A stretch of DNA of 64,000 nt from Chitinophagaceae bacterium (GCA_016787085.1 JAEUVJ010000069.1:44887-108886), one strand, 5' to 3'. Shown: positions 16,800 through 26,099, numbered from the stretch's first letter. Numbers and translations are program-made. Notes: generated by a model from the letters alone, not told the origin.

Positions 16800-18737
16800 T
16801 TACAGCTTTCCGCTCGTGATCTGTTCCACAACACCCGGGTCAAGCAAGGTAGATGTATCTCCCAGGTTGGAAGTCTCCCCTTCTGCTATCTTTCTTAATA
16901 TCCGGCGCATGATCTTACCGCTTCTTGTTTTCGGAAGACCCGGAACAAACTGTATCTTATCCGGCTTGGCGATAGGCCCGATGATCCGTGTGACCGTTTG
17001 CAGAATGTCCTGACGGGTCAGGTTCTCATCTACATGCAAGTGCTCATAAATGACATAAGCATAGATACCCTGTCCTTTTACATCATGCGGGTATCCTACT
17101 ACTGCGCTTTCCACCACGCCGGCGTGCATATTGATCGCATTTTCTACTTCAGCCGTTCCAAGACGGTGCCCGCTCACATTCAACACATCATCCACACGGC
17201 CCGTGATACGATAATTCCCCTTTTCATCTTTCAAAGCGCCGTCACCGGTGAAATACAGGTTCTCATACGTAGCAAAATAGTTCTGGCGGCAACGTTCATG
17301 ATCGCCAAAGGTAGTGCGTATGATACCCGGCCATGGCGCCTTGATGCAAAGATTCCCCTTCAGATGACCATGTTCATCTTTTTCCGTCACTTCCCTGCCA
17401 GTTTCGTCCACGAGAACCGGTTGTACTCCGGGCATCGGTAGCGAGGCCCAGCTTGGTATGGCGGGTGTTACACCTGCGAGATTGGATATCAGCACTCCTC
17501 CTGTTTCTGTTTGCCACCAGGTATCCACGATAGGGCATTTTTTCTTTCCGACATTCTCATCGTACCAATGCCACGCCTCTTCATTGATGGGCTCACCAAC
17601 AGTACCCAGTATTTTCAAAGAAGAAAGATCTTTCCCCTCCAGTGGCTGTTTGCCAAAACCCATCAGGCTCCTGATGGCGGTCGGTGCTGTATAGAGGATA
17701 TTCACTTTGTGTTTATCTACTATATCCCAGAATCGGCCAGCATCCGGCCAGGTAGGGATACCTTCGAACATCAGAGAGGTACCCCCTGCACTTAACGGGC
17801 CATATACTATATAACTGTGCCCGGTTATCCATCCGATATCAGCTGTGCAGAAATGAACATCGCCCGGTTTGTACTGAAATACGTTGACAAAGGTGTAATT
17901 CGTCCATACCATGTATCCGGCGCAGCTATGTACTACCCCTTTTGGTTTGCCCGTACTTCCCGAAGTATATAAGATGAACAACGGATCTTCTGCGTCCATT
18001 TCTTCTGCCGGAAAAAAAACTTTGCCGTCCTTTTCCACCTGTGTCTCGGCATGTTCCATTTCATCCTCCCACCACAGGTCCCTTCCTTTCAGCATTGAGA
18101 CCGGGGTCCTTGTTCGTGTATACACTATTACTTTTTTGATCGTCCTGTTGCCGATCAATGCATCATCAATGATACTTTTTAGCGGAATATCCTTATTACC
18201 CCGGTAAGCTCCGTCGCAGGTGATGATATATTCTGCATTGGCATCATACAACCTGTCAGCAATACTTTGCGCACTGAAGCCGCCGAATATAACGCTGTGA
18301 ACAGCCCCAATCCTGGCGCACCCCAGTATGGCATACGCCAATTCAGGAATCATCCCCATATAAATACAAACCCGATCTCCTTTCTTTACCCCATTATTCT
18401 TCAGCATCTGCGCCACCTGGCATACTCTTTTGTGTAAACGGTTATAGGTAACGATTCGCACCCGGTCTTCGGGATTATTGGGCTCCCAGATGATGGCCGG
18501 CTTATCACCCATCGTTTCAAGATACCGGTCTATACAATTCTCTGTGATATTCAGTTTTCCCCCTTTGAACCATTCCACTTTAGGTTCTTTAAAATTCCAT
18601 TCCAGCACTTTGTCCCATTTCTTTTTCCATTGAAAATGCTCAGCGATGGAACCCCAGAACTCCTCCGGTTCGTTCACGCTTACACGATAAGCCATTTCAT
18701 ACTGGTCCATGCTGGTGATCTGGTAAGGATATGACAT
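16800..18737 (-). CDS. acs: Acetyl-CoA synthetase (AMP-forming)
   Basis: 645 residues, the usual length. Activates acetate to acetyl-CoA through acetyl-AMP. Motifs seen: the P-loop-like YTSGSTGKPKGVVH near residue 260, the adenylate-forming core DTWWQTETGG near 411, TGDGA near 498, GRVDDVLNVSGHR near 513 and the C-terminal PKTRSGKIMRRILRK containing the lysine acetylated in regulated homologues. Start is the ATG at 18737 (MSYPY), not the TTG two codons earlier. It is divergent from an MHS-family symporter with about 135 bp between, suggesting shared control of acetate or related acid uptake. Confidence 0.96.
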   Translation of the reverse strand: MSYPYQITSMDQYEMAYRVSVNEPEEFWGSIAEHFQWKKKWDKVLEWNFKEPKVEWFKGGKLNITENCIDRYLETMGDKPAIIWEPNNPEDRVRIVTYNRLHKRVCQVAQMLKNNGVKKGDRVCIYMGMIPELAYAILGCARIGAVHSVIFGGFSAQSIADRLYDANAEYIITCDGAYRGNKDIPLKSIIDDALIGNRTIKKVIVYTRTRTPVSMLKGRDLWWEDEMEHAETQVEKDGKVFFPAEEMDAEDPLFILYTSGSTGKPKGVVHSCAGYMVWTNYTFVNVFQYKPGDVHFCTADIGWITGHSYIVYGPLSAGGTSLMFEGIPTWPDAGRFWDIVDKHKVNILYTAPTAIRSLMGFGKQPLEGKDLSSLKILGTVGEPINEEAWHWYDENVGKKKCPIVDTWWQTETGGVLISNLAGVTPAIPSWASLPMPGVQPVLVDETGREVTEKDEHGHLKGNLCIKAPWPGIIRTTFGDHERCRQNYFATYENLYFTGDGALKDEKGNYRITGRVDDVLNVSGHRLGTAEVENAINMHAGVVESAVVGYPHDVKGQGIYAYVIYEHLHVDENLTRQDILQTVTRIIGPIAKPDKIQFVPGLPKTRSGKIMRRILRKIAEGETSNLGDTSTLLDPGVVEQITSGKL

Positions 18738-18872
18738 AAGCAACCCGGTTAAATTTAAGTTTATACTATGGGCGATAAATTTACATAACTGTATTTAAAT
18801 AGAACCGGTTTTGCGGGAACGTTTCCGTTGATTTTCTTTTTTGCTTGCAGTCTAAATTCATATCTTACCTGC

Positions 18873-20414
18873 ATGAACCAATCCATATCGCCAAAAACGA
18901 TCCGCTCTGTCATTGCTGCTTCATCCGTGGGTACTATGATCGAATGGTACGACTTCTATATTTTCGGAATGCTGGCCAAGACCATCTCTACACAGTTCTT
19001 TCCTGAAGGAAATGCCACCGCCGCATTATTAAGTACGTTAGCCATTTTTGCTGCAGGCTTTATCGTTCGTCCTTTCGGGGCTTTGGTATTTGGCCGGCTT
19101 GGCGACCTGATCGGCCGCAAGTATACATTCCTGCTGACATTGGTATTGATGGGAGGCTCCACCTTTTTGATCGGATTGGTCCCTGGTTATAAGTCTATCG
19201 GCATTGCCGCTCCCTTACTGGTATTATTATTACGATTGATACAAGGACTTGCATTGGGCGGTGAATACGGCGGCGCCGCCACCTATGTGGCTGAACATGC
19301 TCCCGAAAATAAAAGAGGTTTCTATACTAGTTGGATACAAACAACAGCCACACTCGGGTTATTTGTAGCTCTCGGTGTCATTATGGTTGTAAAACTGAAT
19401 ATGCCCGATGCACAGTTCAATGCCGAATGGGGCGGCTGGCGTTATCCCTTCTGGATATCCATTCTGCTGGTAGCGGTTTCGGTCTATATAAGATTAAAAA
19501 TGTCGGAATCGCCTTTGTTCTCCAAACTCAAAGAAGAAGGAAAGACATCAGTGAACCCGCTGAAAGAAAGTTTTAGTCATAAAGCCAATTTTAAAATGGT
19601 ATTGGTAGCCTTGTTCGGTGCGGTTATGGGACAGGGAGTGATCTGGTACACCGGCCAGTTCTATGCGCAGAATTTTTTAGAAACAAAATGTAACATAGAG
19701 TTTGAACAAAGCCGGACGATCCTGCTATGGGCCATTGCTTTTGCAACGCCCTTCTTTGTCTTTTTTGGTTGGCTGAGTGATAAGATAGGGAGAAAATGGA
19801 TCATGATGCTGGGGATGCTGCTGGGAATTCTTACTTATAGGCCCATCTTTAATACTTTTTTGGAAGATAGTAGGATAGACAAGGAAATGATTGAATCAAT
19901 GGGAGTCATCAGGGAAGATGAGCCCATCAACATACTTGAGCAGCTGAAAGATGGAAAAGGAACAGTTGTGGTCGTTTCACAAAACTTATCCTTATCGGAT
20001 GGTTATCATTTTACTCAAACGCACTCTGATACTACCTTTTCTGACAAAAACCTTGCTCCGACCAAATCGAAAACGTCATATACCAATATCAGGCTGGACA
20101 ATATGACTTATTGGAAATTCATCGGTCTTGTTTTCCTATTGATATTATACGTCACCATGGTCTACGGCCCCATCGCCGCTTTTTTGGTGGAAATATTTCC
20201 TACCAAGATCCGATACACTTCCATGTCACTGCCTTACCATATCGGTAATGGTGTATTCGGCGGCCTGGTACCTTTCATCGGGTTATTACTAACCACCAGC
20301 TATCCTTCTGACCCACTGGTAGGTCTATGGTATCCTATCGGCGTAGCAGCGCTATGCCTGGTCATCGGAACTATTTACCTGAGTAATAAAATTGATAAAG
20401 ACGTAACCGATTAA
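18873..20414 (+). CDS. MFS transporter, metabolite:H+ symporter (MHS) subfamily
   Basis: About 513 residues from the ATG at 18873. Twelve predicted membrane helices. Typical MHS motifs: IEWYDFYIFGM near residue 18, RPFGALVFGRLGDLIGRK near 60-80, RLIQGLALGGEYGGAATYVAEHAP near 122, and a second LSDKIGRK near 300. Between the eighth and ninth helices is an extra hydrophilic loop of about 85 residues (about 322-407), a feature I recall from one MHS branch. Substrate is probably a small organic acid; adjacency to acs suggests acetate or propionate, which is inference. A two-helix membrane protein follows 11 bp later. Confidence 0.88.
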   Translation: MNQSISPKTIRSVIAASSVGTMIEWYDFYIFGMLAKTISTQFFPEGNATAALLSTLAIFAAGFIVRPFGALVFGRLGDLIGRKYTFLLTLVLMGGSTFLIGLVPGYKSIGIAAPLLVLLLRLIQGLALGGEYGGAATYVAEHAPENKRGFYTSWIQTTATLGLFVALGVIMVVKLNMPDAQFNAEWGGWRYPFWISILLVAVSVYIRLKMSESPLFSKLKEEGKTSVNPLKESFSHKANFKMVLVALFGAVMGQGVIWYTGQFYAQNFLETKCNIEFEQSRTILLWAIAFATPFFVFFGWLSDKIGRKWIMMLGMLLGILTYRPIFNTFLEDSRIDKEMIESMGVIREDEPINILEQLKDGKGTVVVVSQNLSLSDGYHFTQTHSDTTFSDKNLAPTKSKTSYTNIRLDNMTYWKFIGLVFLLILYVTMVYGPIAAFLVEIFPTKIRYTSMSLPYHIGNGVFGGLVPFIGLLLTTSYPSDPLVGLWYPIGVAALCLVIGTIYLSNKIDKDVTD

Positions 20415-20425
20415 AAGAGATCATC

Positions 20426-20671
20426 ATGAATAAGATAAAAAGATACTTAGGAGTAATTTGGTTTATACTTGCGCCGGCTGTCATCTGGTTCCTGGTAGAC
20501 AGAGCCGTTGTTCATATTGATCCTGCCGGTAAAAAAGACATTAACAACCCGGTGATCTGGGTCATCATTATCGGCATTTTCACGCCTATCGCCATCGGGC
20601 TGATGATCTTTGGCTGGTATGCGCTGAAAGGAGAATATGATCACCTGCCCGAAAGTTCCAAAGAACTGTAA
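20426..20671 (+). CDS. Small two-helix membrane protein
   Basis: 81 residues with two membrane segments (about 8-26 and 40-62) and a short polar C-terminus (GEYDHLPESSKEL). It starts 11 bp after the MHS transporter gene and is surely co-transcribed. The arrangement recalls the yjcH-actP pair next to acs in enterobacteria, where a small membrane protein accompanies an acetate permease, but I see no sequence match to YjcH. Probably an accessory of the transporter. Confidence 0.8.
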   Translation: MNKIKRYLGVIWFILAPAVIWFLVDRAVVHIDPAGKKDINNPVIWVIIIGIFTPIAIGLMIFGWYALKGEYDHLPESSKEL

Positions 20672-20672
20672 G

Positions 20673-20712
20673 CCGGGAAAATTTTTACATTTTTTAAACT
20701 TCCCGGATTTTG
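20673..20712 (+). terminator. Hairpin after the symporter operon
   Basis: CCGGGAA and TTCCCGG arms enclose an AT-rich loop, followed by ATTTTG. It ends the symporter operon and overlaps the -33 region of the next promoter. Confidence 0.55.
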
Positions 20713-20738
20713 CAATGTTATAGAACCTGATAATTTTG
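20709..20738 (+). promoter_or_regulatory. Bacteroidota promoter: TTTG, 18-bp spacer, TAATTTTG
   Basis: The best promoter match in the window. A -33 TTTG at 20709-20712 and a -7 TAATTTTG at 20731-20738 are 18 bp apart. The predicted transcript start falls at or next to the ATG at 20745, so the message would be nearly leaderless. Confidence 0.65.
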
Positions 20739-20744
20739 CACCGG

Positions 20745-21032
20745 ATGAAAAAACTGGCCTGGTTCATATTATTCCTATTTGCCTCAGTACAAGTAGTACC
20801 GGGTGTGCGGGCATTTTTCCATGACAGCAAAGTCATTGTATTTACGATAGATGAAGAGAAAAACACGGATAAGACCGTATCCGAAGACCTGAAGGAGAAA
20901 AAAGACTACACGGCTTATTCATCACACTCTTCTCTCCTGACTGATAAGGTCAATACCGCTTTTCATGTAGCGGAAAAGATTCTGCCTGCTCCTTCTTTAG
21001 ACCCGACAAAGCCTCCTCCGAATTTTTGCTGA
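20745..21032 (+). CDS. Small secreted protein with C-terminal PPPNFC
   Basis: 95 residues. Sec signal peptide (MKKLAWFILFLFASVQ, cleavage near VRA). The mature part is acidic/lysine-rich (DEEKNTDKTVSEDL), then a His-containing stretch, then ends in KPPPNFC. The ending resembles the PPPNF and PPPNM tails of two other small membrane proteins at 25653-26042 and 34599-34973. It sits 76 bp upstream of the export operon and probably shares its promoter, so it may be a partner or cargo of that exporter; this is inference. No known family recognised. Confidence 0.75.
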   Translation: MKKLAWFILFLFASVQVVPGVRAFFHDSKVIVFTIDEEKNTDKTVSEDLKEKKDYTAYSSHSSLLTDKVNTAFHVAEKILPAPSLDPTKPPPNFC

Positions 21033-21108
21033 TCAGCTTCTTCTGTATTTCACGGCATGTACCCTCATGCCTGTATTCCCTTAACTGATCAACAAAAATT
21101 AACCGTTT

Positions 21109-22779
21109 ATGACTAACCATGTCAATCCTGTGGCCAGGATATTGAATCTGGTCTCACTGGAAAGAAAAGAAATATCTGCCATTTATTTTTATGCAATCCT
21201 CAGCGGATTGATACAACTGTCCCTACCGCTCGGAGTACAGGCTATCATCGGTTTTGTATTAGGCGGCTCGATGACGATCTCATTGGTGCTCCTGATTACC
21301 TTAGTAGTAGCCGGCGTGTTGTGTACTGGTTTGCTGCAGATAGGCCAGATGCAGGTGATCGAAAAAGTCGAGCAGAAAATATTTGTGCACTATTCGTTTG
21401 ATTTTGCCCGTCGCATCCCGCAATTCGATCTGAAGAAAACAGATGCCTATTACCTGCCCGAATTGGTCAACCGTTTTTTTGAAATACCCTCCCTGCAAAA
21501 AGGATTGTCCAAACTGATGCTGGATATTCCTGCGGCTACGATACAGATACTCTTCGGGCTGCTGCTGCTTTCCTTTTATCATCCTGCCTTTATCCTCTTT
21601 GGTTTGGTACTGGTATTAATCCTCTGGTTGATACTTTACTATACCGGTAACAAAGGTTTGCAGACAAGCCTCGCTGAAAGTTCCTACAAATACCAGGTAG
21701 CCGCCTGGTTGGAAGAACTGGCACGGCTTATCAAGTCGTTCAAATTCTCCAAGGGCTCCTCTATCAATCTACAGAAGACCGATGAAAAAGTAAGCGGCTA
21801 CTTAGATGCCAGAAACAAACATTTCAATATCCTCCGGTTTCAGTTCGGGATATTGGTAGCCTTTAAGGTACTTATCACGGCTGCTATGCTGATAGTAGGG
21901 GCTATCTTGCTAGTCAACCAGCAACTGAATATCGGCCAATTCATCGCGGCCGAGATCATTATCATCACCGTGATCGCGTCGGTAGAAAAACTCATTGGCA
22001 ACCTGGACAGCGTGTATGATGTGATGACCTCCGTAGAAAAGATCGCCAAACTTACCGACAAACCGATTGAACCGGATGGCAGCTATATTTTATCGGATGA
22101 ACAGCACGGTTTTGCAATCGAAGCCAAAGCGCTTTCATTTGGATACAACAACCAGAAAAAGATCATTGACAATCTATCCTTTTCTATCCAACCCGGCGAA
22201 AAAGTATATGTCACCGGCAGGGAAGGCAGCGGCAAATCCACCCTGCTGAAACTGATGAGTGGCTCATACAATGATTTCGAAGGGGCTTTACTGATCAATG
22301 ATGTCCCCATAGGTAATTATGACCTGTCCTCCCTACGTGCACGTACCGGTATCTTCCTTAGCCAGCAGGATATTTTCCATGGCACATTACTGGAAAACAT
22401 CTCTATGGGTAATAAAGAAATCGACATGCAGCAGGTGATCCGCCTTTTCAAAGTTGTAGGGTTAAGTGATTTTTTTGCTGCACAAAAAGAAGGATTTGAT
22501 ACCTGGTTGGATCCTACAGGCAAAAAGTTGCCCCGCAATGTCATTCATAAAATTCTGCTGGTACGGGCATTAACCGGCAAACCCAGGTTGCTGCTGCTGG
22601 AAGATCCCTGGTCCGGTATAGAAGAGCCTTACCGCAGCAATATCATGCAGCTTTTATTGAATGAATATAGAGAGACCACTACGGTAATTGTGACTACCGA
22701 TACGGAGTTTACAGTGAAGTGTAACAAGGTAATTGAAATAATAACGCCTTCTGTAATTGACCCGTCAAAAACCAACTAA
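21109..22779 (+). CDS. ABC exporter (membrane + nucleotide-binding domain) with degenerate catalytic motifs
   Basis: 556 residues. Exporter-type membrane domain with five to six helices (about 22-300), then a nucleotide-binding domain (about 330-545). Walker A is intact (GREGSGKSTLL, near 370) and the Q-loop is present (FLSQQDIF). The other motifs are altered: the LSGGQ signature reads LPRNV (near 475), Walker B/catalytic Glu reads LLLLED instead of DE, the D-loop reads SGIE and the switch His is replaced by Thr (VTTDTE). No C39 peptidase domain. It opens a three-gene operon with an HlyD-type adaptor and a TolC-type channel, a type I secretion-like layout. Substrate unknown. Confidence 0.88.
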   Translation: MTNHVNPVARILNLVSLERKEISAIYFYAILSGLIQLSLPLGVQAIIGFVLGGSMTISLVLLITLVVAGVLCTGLLQIGQMQVIEKVEQKIFVHYSFDFARRIPQFDLKKTDAYYLPELVNRFFEIPSLQKGLSKLMLDIPAATIQILFGLLLLSFYHPAFILFGLVLVLILWLILYYTGNKGLQTSLAESSYKYQVAAWLEELARLIKSFKFSKGSSINLQKTDEKVSGYLDARNKHFNILRFQFGILVAFKVLITAAMLIVGAILLVNQQLNIGQFIAAEIIIITVIASVEKLIGNLDSVYDVMTSVEKIAKLTDKPIEPDGSYILSDEQHGFAIEAKALSFGYNNQKKIIDNLSFSIQPGEKVYVTGREGSGKSTLLKLMSGSYNDFEGALLINDVPIGNYDLSSLRARTGIFLSQQDIFHGTLLENISMGNKEIDMQQVIRLFKVVGLSDFFAAQKEGFDTWLDPTGKKLPRNVIHKILLVRALTGKPRLLLLEDPWSGIEEPYRSNIMQLLLNEYRETTTVIVTTDTEFTVKCNKVIEIITPSVIDPSKTN

Positions 22780-22781
22780 CC

Positions 22782-24110
22782 ATGAACACAAAAAACACAG
22801 CGATTCATACTGAGCAGTGGCAGTCATTTTCAAAAATATACCGCCACAATAAAAAAAGTCATGTCCGCTACTGGTTTTACGGACTGTTAGCAGCATTGCT
22901 GATCATTCTGTTTCTGCCCTGGACCCAGAATATCCGGGCCAGGGGAGGTGTCACTACATTAAGACAGGAGCAACGTCCGCAGCAATTAAATACGATCATT
23001 CCCGGGCGGATAGCTAAATGGCATGTGAAAGAAGGCGACCAGGTACAAACGGGTGACACTATACTGCAACTGGCGGAAATAAAAGACGATTACCTTGATC
23101 CGCAATTATTAAGCCGTACGCAGGAACAATTATCCGCCAAACAGATAACAGTGGACTACTACAAAAATAAAGTAAGTGCCACCGGTACGCAGATAAGCGC
23201 ATTAAGCGAAGCGCTGCAGTTAAAACTAAATCAGTTGAAAAACAAACTGCAACAACTGCAACTGAAAGTGCAAAGCGATAGTATGGAAGTAATCGCCGCT
23301 CATAATGAGTTTACGATCGCTGCCCGCCAGTTCAGCCGGCAAAAGGCTATGTATGACAGCGGCCTTGTTTCGCTGACACAACTAGAGCAGCGTAACCAAT
23401 CGTACCAGAATGCGCTGGCTAAAAAGGTAGGCGCTGAAAACAAACTGGCCAATACCAGGCAGGACCTTACCATTACCCGCATTGAAATGAATGCCACACA
23501 GCAGGATTATATGGAAAAGATCGCCAAAGCGCAGGGCGAACGGTTCCAGTCATTGTCCCAGATCGCCAGCAGCCAGGGTGATATTGCAAAATTGCAAAAC
23601 CAATACAGTAATTATAATATCCGCAGCGGCTTATATTATATCACGGCTCCGCAAAGCGGGCAGGTAGTAAAAGCGAAGAAAGCCGGTATCGGGGAAATAG
23701 TAAAGGAAGGGGAAATGATCGTGGAGATAGTGCCTGATAGCATACAGTATGCGGTAGAAATATTTGTACGCCCTGTTGACCTGCCGCTTATTTCCACCGG
23801 ACAAAAAGTGCGGTTCATGTTTGACGGATTCCCGGCCATTGTATTCAGCGGGTGGCCCAATAGTTCATACGGCACCTTCGGCGGGAAAGTAACAGCAGTA
23901 GAAGGTTCGGTCAGCATCAATGGAAAATTCAGGGTATTGGTAACCGAAGACCCTGCTGATAAGCCGTGGCCCAAAGAACTGAAAATGGGAACCGGGGCGC
24001 AGGGTATGGCCTTACTGAAAAATGTGCCAGTCTGGTACGAGTTGTGGCGAAACATCAATGGCTTTCCGCCTGACTATTATAAACCTTCTGTGAAAACTAC
24101 AAAAGAGTAA
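22782..24110 (+). CDS. HlyD-type periplasmic adaptor (membrane fusion protein)
   Basis: 442 residues. One N-terminal membrane helix (about 32-48), then a lipoyl-like half motif (IIPGRIAKWHVKEGDQVQTGDTIL, about 68-92), a long alpha-helical hairpin (about 105-275, rich in Gln/Leu/Lys), the second lipoyl half (YYITAPQSGQVVKAKKAGIGEIVKEGE) and a beta-barrel region. This is the architecture of adaptors that bridge inner-membrane exporters to TolC. It begins 2 bp after the ABC gene stop and is followed 3 bp later by the TolC-like gene. Confidence 0.92.
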   Translation: MNTKNTAIHTEQWQSFSKIYRHNKKSHVRYWFYGLLAALLIILFLPWTQNIRARGGVTTLRQEQRPQQLNTIIPGRIAKWHVKEGDQVQTGDTILQLAEIKDDYLDPQLLSRTQEQLSAKQITVDYYKNKVSATGTQISALSEALQLKLNQLKNKLQQLQLKVQSDSMEVIAAHNEFTIAARQFSRQKAMYDSGLVSLTQLEQRNQSYQNALAKKVGAENKLANTRQDLTITRIEMNATQQDYMEKIAKAQGERFQSLSQIASSQGDIAKLQNQYSNYNIRSGLYYITAPQSGQVVKAKKAGIGEIVKEGEMIVEIVPDSIQYAVEIFVRPVDLPLISTGQKVRFMFDGFPAIVFSGWPNSSYGTFGGKVTAVEGSVSINGKFRVLVTEDPADKPWPKELKMGTGAQGMALLKNVPVWYELWRNINGFPPDYYKPSVKTTKE

Positions 24111-24113
24111 AGC

Positions 24114-25598
24114 ATGAAATACTATAAAAGAGACAGATCGTATAGCTGGTTGTTCAGAAGAAAGGATTTGCGCCGCCGCATCGTCATGGTGGCTTCAATC
24201 ATTTTTCTATTGATCTGCCTGGCCAAACTTACACGGGCGCAGGATAGCACCGGCAGAAAAACCCTGAGCCCTGAATCGGTAATACAGATCGTGAAAAAAT
24301 TTCACCCTGTAGCCCGCCAGGCAGATATACAGATTGAAAAAGCGAAGGCAGACATTACTATTGCCAGGGGGTTGTTTGATCCATTGTTCTATAATTCTTC
24401 CGCACAAAAAAAATTCGACGGGGCTAATTATTATTATTACACCCGGCCCGAGCTGATTATACCCACCTGGATGGGTATTGACATCACGGCAGGTACTGAA
24501 TACCTTTCCGGCGACCGCACTGACCCGCAGAATACAAAAGGAGAGACCAGCTTCATCGGTATCAGTGTGCCATTGGCCAAAAACCTGCTGATGGATAAGC
24601 GCCGGGCCGCTTTACAAACGGCAAAGATTTACCGCGAAGCCTCCGACGCAGAGAAAAGGGCGATCATCAACGATCTCTTACTGGATGCTATCACTACGTA
24701 CTGGAACTGGGTAAAACAATACCAGCAATACCAGATCATCCGGAATGCTGTATTGGTCAACGAAAAAAGATTAGACCTGGTCCGCATCTCTTTCCGGCAG
24801 GGTGATCGTCCGGCTATTGATACCACAGAAGCGCTGGCACAGCTGCAGAATTTTCAACTACAGCAAACCGAAGCCTGGATGCAGTTTCAGAATGAGGGAT
24901 TGAATCTTTCTGTTTTTCTATGGAAAGAAAATGATGCGCCTTTTTATTTGCCCCCAGACGCTGTACCTGATCCGCAATCACTATTCATGAACATAGAGCG
25001 TCTTTTATTGCCGGAGCCCGGCCAATTGCAGGAAACAGCACTGAAGAACCATCCCGAACTGATCCAATATGACCTGAAACTTGACGCATTGACCATCGAG
25101 CGAAAATTAAAATTCCAGGAATTATTACCCAGTGTCAATTTTCGCTATAACCAGCTGGGAAAAGGGTATGACATTGTGAAGACTGCCAATGCCCCTTTGT
25201 TTGAGAATAATTATCAATATGGTATCAGTATTGGCCTGCCTTTACGTTTTTCGCAGGCACGTGGAGAGTATAGAAAAGCAAAACTGAAAATGCAGGAAAC
25301 ACAATTGCAGCTAAACCAGAAAAAGCTACAGATAGAAAATAAACTAAAATCTGCATACAACGAGTTGGTGGCTCTGAAAGTACAGGCAACGATACAGGAG
25401 AACGCCTGGCGGAATTACCTGGCCCTGCAACGGGGCGAAGAAACTAAACTCCAGGTTGGTGAAAGCTCCCTGTTTCTCGTCAATGCAAGGGAAAACAAAA
25501 CCCTCGAAGCTTTGCAAAAACTTACTGAGTTGAAAGTCAAATGTTTTCAATCTTTGGCAAAACTAAACTGGTCTGCCGGTGTTCTGCATTTATTATAA
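24114..25598 (+). CDS. TolC family outer-membrane channel
   Basis: 494 residues. Basic N-terminus with a hydrophobic signal (VASIIFLLICLAKLTRAQ). Two OEP repeats with long helices follow (about 50-250 and 300-485), including AKADITIARGLFDP, the turn regions rich in Tyr/Pro and a second copy with LPSVNFRYNQLGKGYD. The mature protein would form a trimeric barrel plus periplasmic tunnel. It closes the exporter operon. A TolC partner specific to this ABC/adaptor pair is likely. Confidence 0.92.
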   Translation: MKYYKRDRSYSWLFRRKDLRRRIVMVASIIFLLICLAKLTRAQDSTGRKTLSPESVIQIVKKFHPVARQADIQIEKAKADITIARGLFDPLFYNSSAQKKFDGANYYYYTRPELIIPTWMGIDITAGTEYLSGDRTDPQNTKGETSFIGISVPLAKNLLMDKRRAALQTAKIYREASDAEKRAIINDLLLDAITTYWNWVKQYQQYQIIRNAVLVNEKRLDLVRISFRQGDRPAIDTTEALAQLQNFQLQQTEAWMQFQNEGLNLSVFLWKENDAPFYLPPDAVPDPQSLFMNIERLLLPEPGQLQETALKNHPELIQYDLKLDALTIERKLKFQELLPSVNFRYNQLGKGYDIVKTANAPLFENNYQYGISIGLPLRFSQARGEYRKAKLKMQETQLQLNQKKLQIENKLKSAYNELVALKVQATIQENAWRNYLALQRGEETKLQVGESSLFLVNARENKTLEALQKLTELKVKCFQSLAKLNWSAGVLHLL

Positions 25599-25652
25599 CA
25601 GCATTAAACAAGTGCAGTGTAGCTGGATTTTTTGTGTTTCTGTATTATATTT

Positions 25653-26042
25653 ATGGCGATAATAATGATACGAACTTCGACGATATACCGGGTAACGACC
25701 AGTATCAGCATGATACTCGCACTGCTGTGGCTTACCATCAGTGCCCCTTTTGTATTTAAAGCTCAGCAGGAACTGGAAAAACGGCAAAACCAGGCCCAAA
25801 ATATAGCTCTGACCATCGAAGATATCCAAGATAACACGGAAGAGTGTAATCCTTTTGGCAACAATACAGAAGAAAAAACGGAAACTAATGCCAATTCCTT
25901 ATCCGAGTACCTTCATCATATAGACGAACTATCTCACCTTGCCGGTGTATCGCCACAGCATAACTGTGCCCACAATGCGGCAGTGTATGTAGCGTTTCAC
26001 GGCGAAATGCTTTGCCCTCCTCCCAATTTTCTGCTGTCATAA
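25653..26042 (+). CDS. Small single-span membrane protein, NPFGN/PPPN family (copy 1)
   Basis: 129 residues from the ATG at 25653 (125 if from 25665). One membrane segment near the N-terminus (ISMILALLWLTISAPFVF), then a polar region with CNPFGNNTEEK, a His-containing segment (YLHHIDELSHL), CAHNAAVYVAFHGEML and the tail CPPPNFLLS. It is a clear paralog of the gene at 34599-34973. It lies 55 bp after the tolC-like gene but also at the left end of the inorganic-carbon cluster. No database family recognised. The paralogy argues strongly that it is a real gene. Confidence 0.8.
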   Translation: MAIIMIRTSTIYRVTTSISMILALLWLTISAPFVFKAQQELEKRQNQAQNIALTIEDIQDNTEECNPFGNNTEEKTETNANSLSEYLHHIDELSHLAGVSPQHNCAHNAAVYVAFHGEMLCPPPNFLLS

Positions 26043-26099
26043 TTAATGCAAGCAGTTCAATATCTACGAATTTTTTGTAAGTGATTTTGCTTCGGAAGA

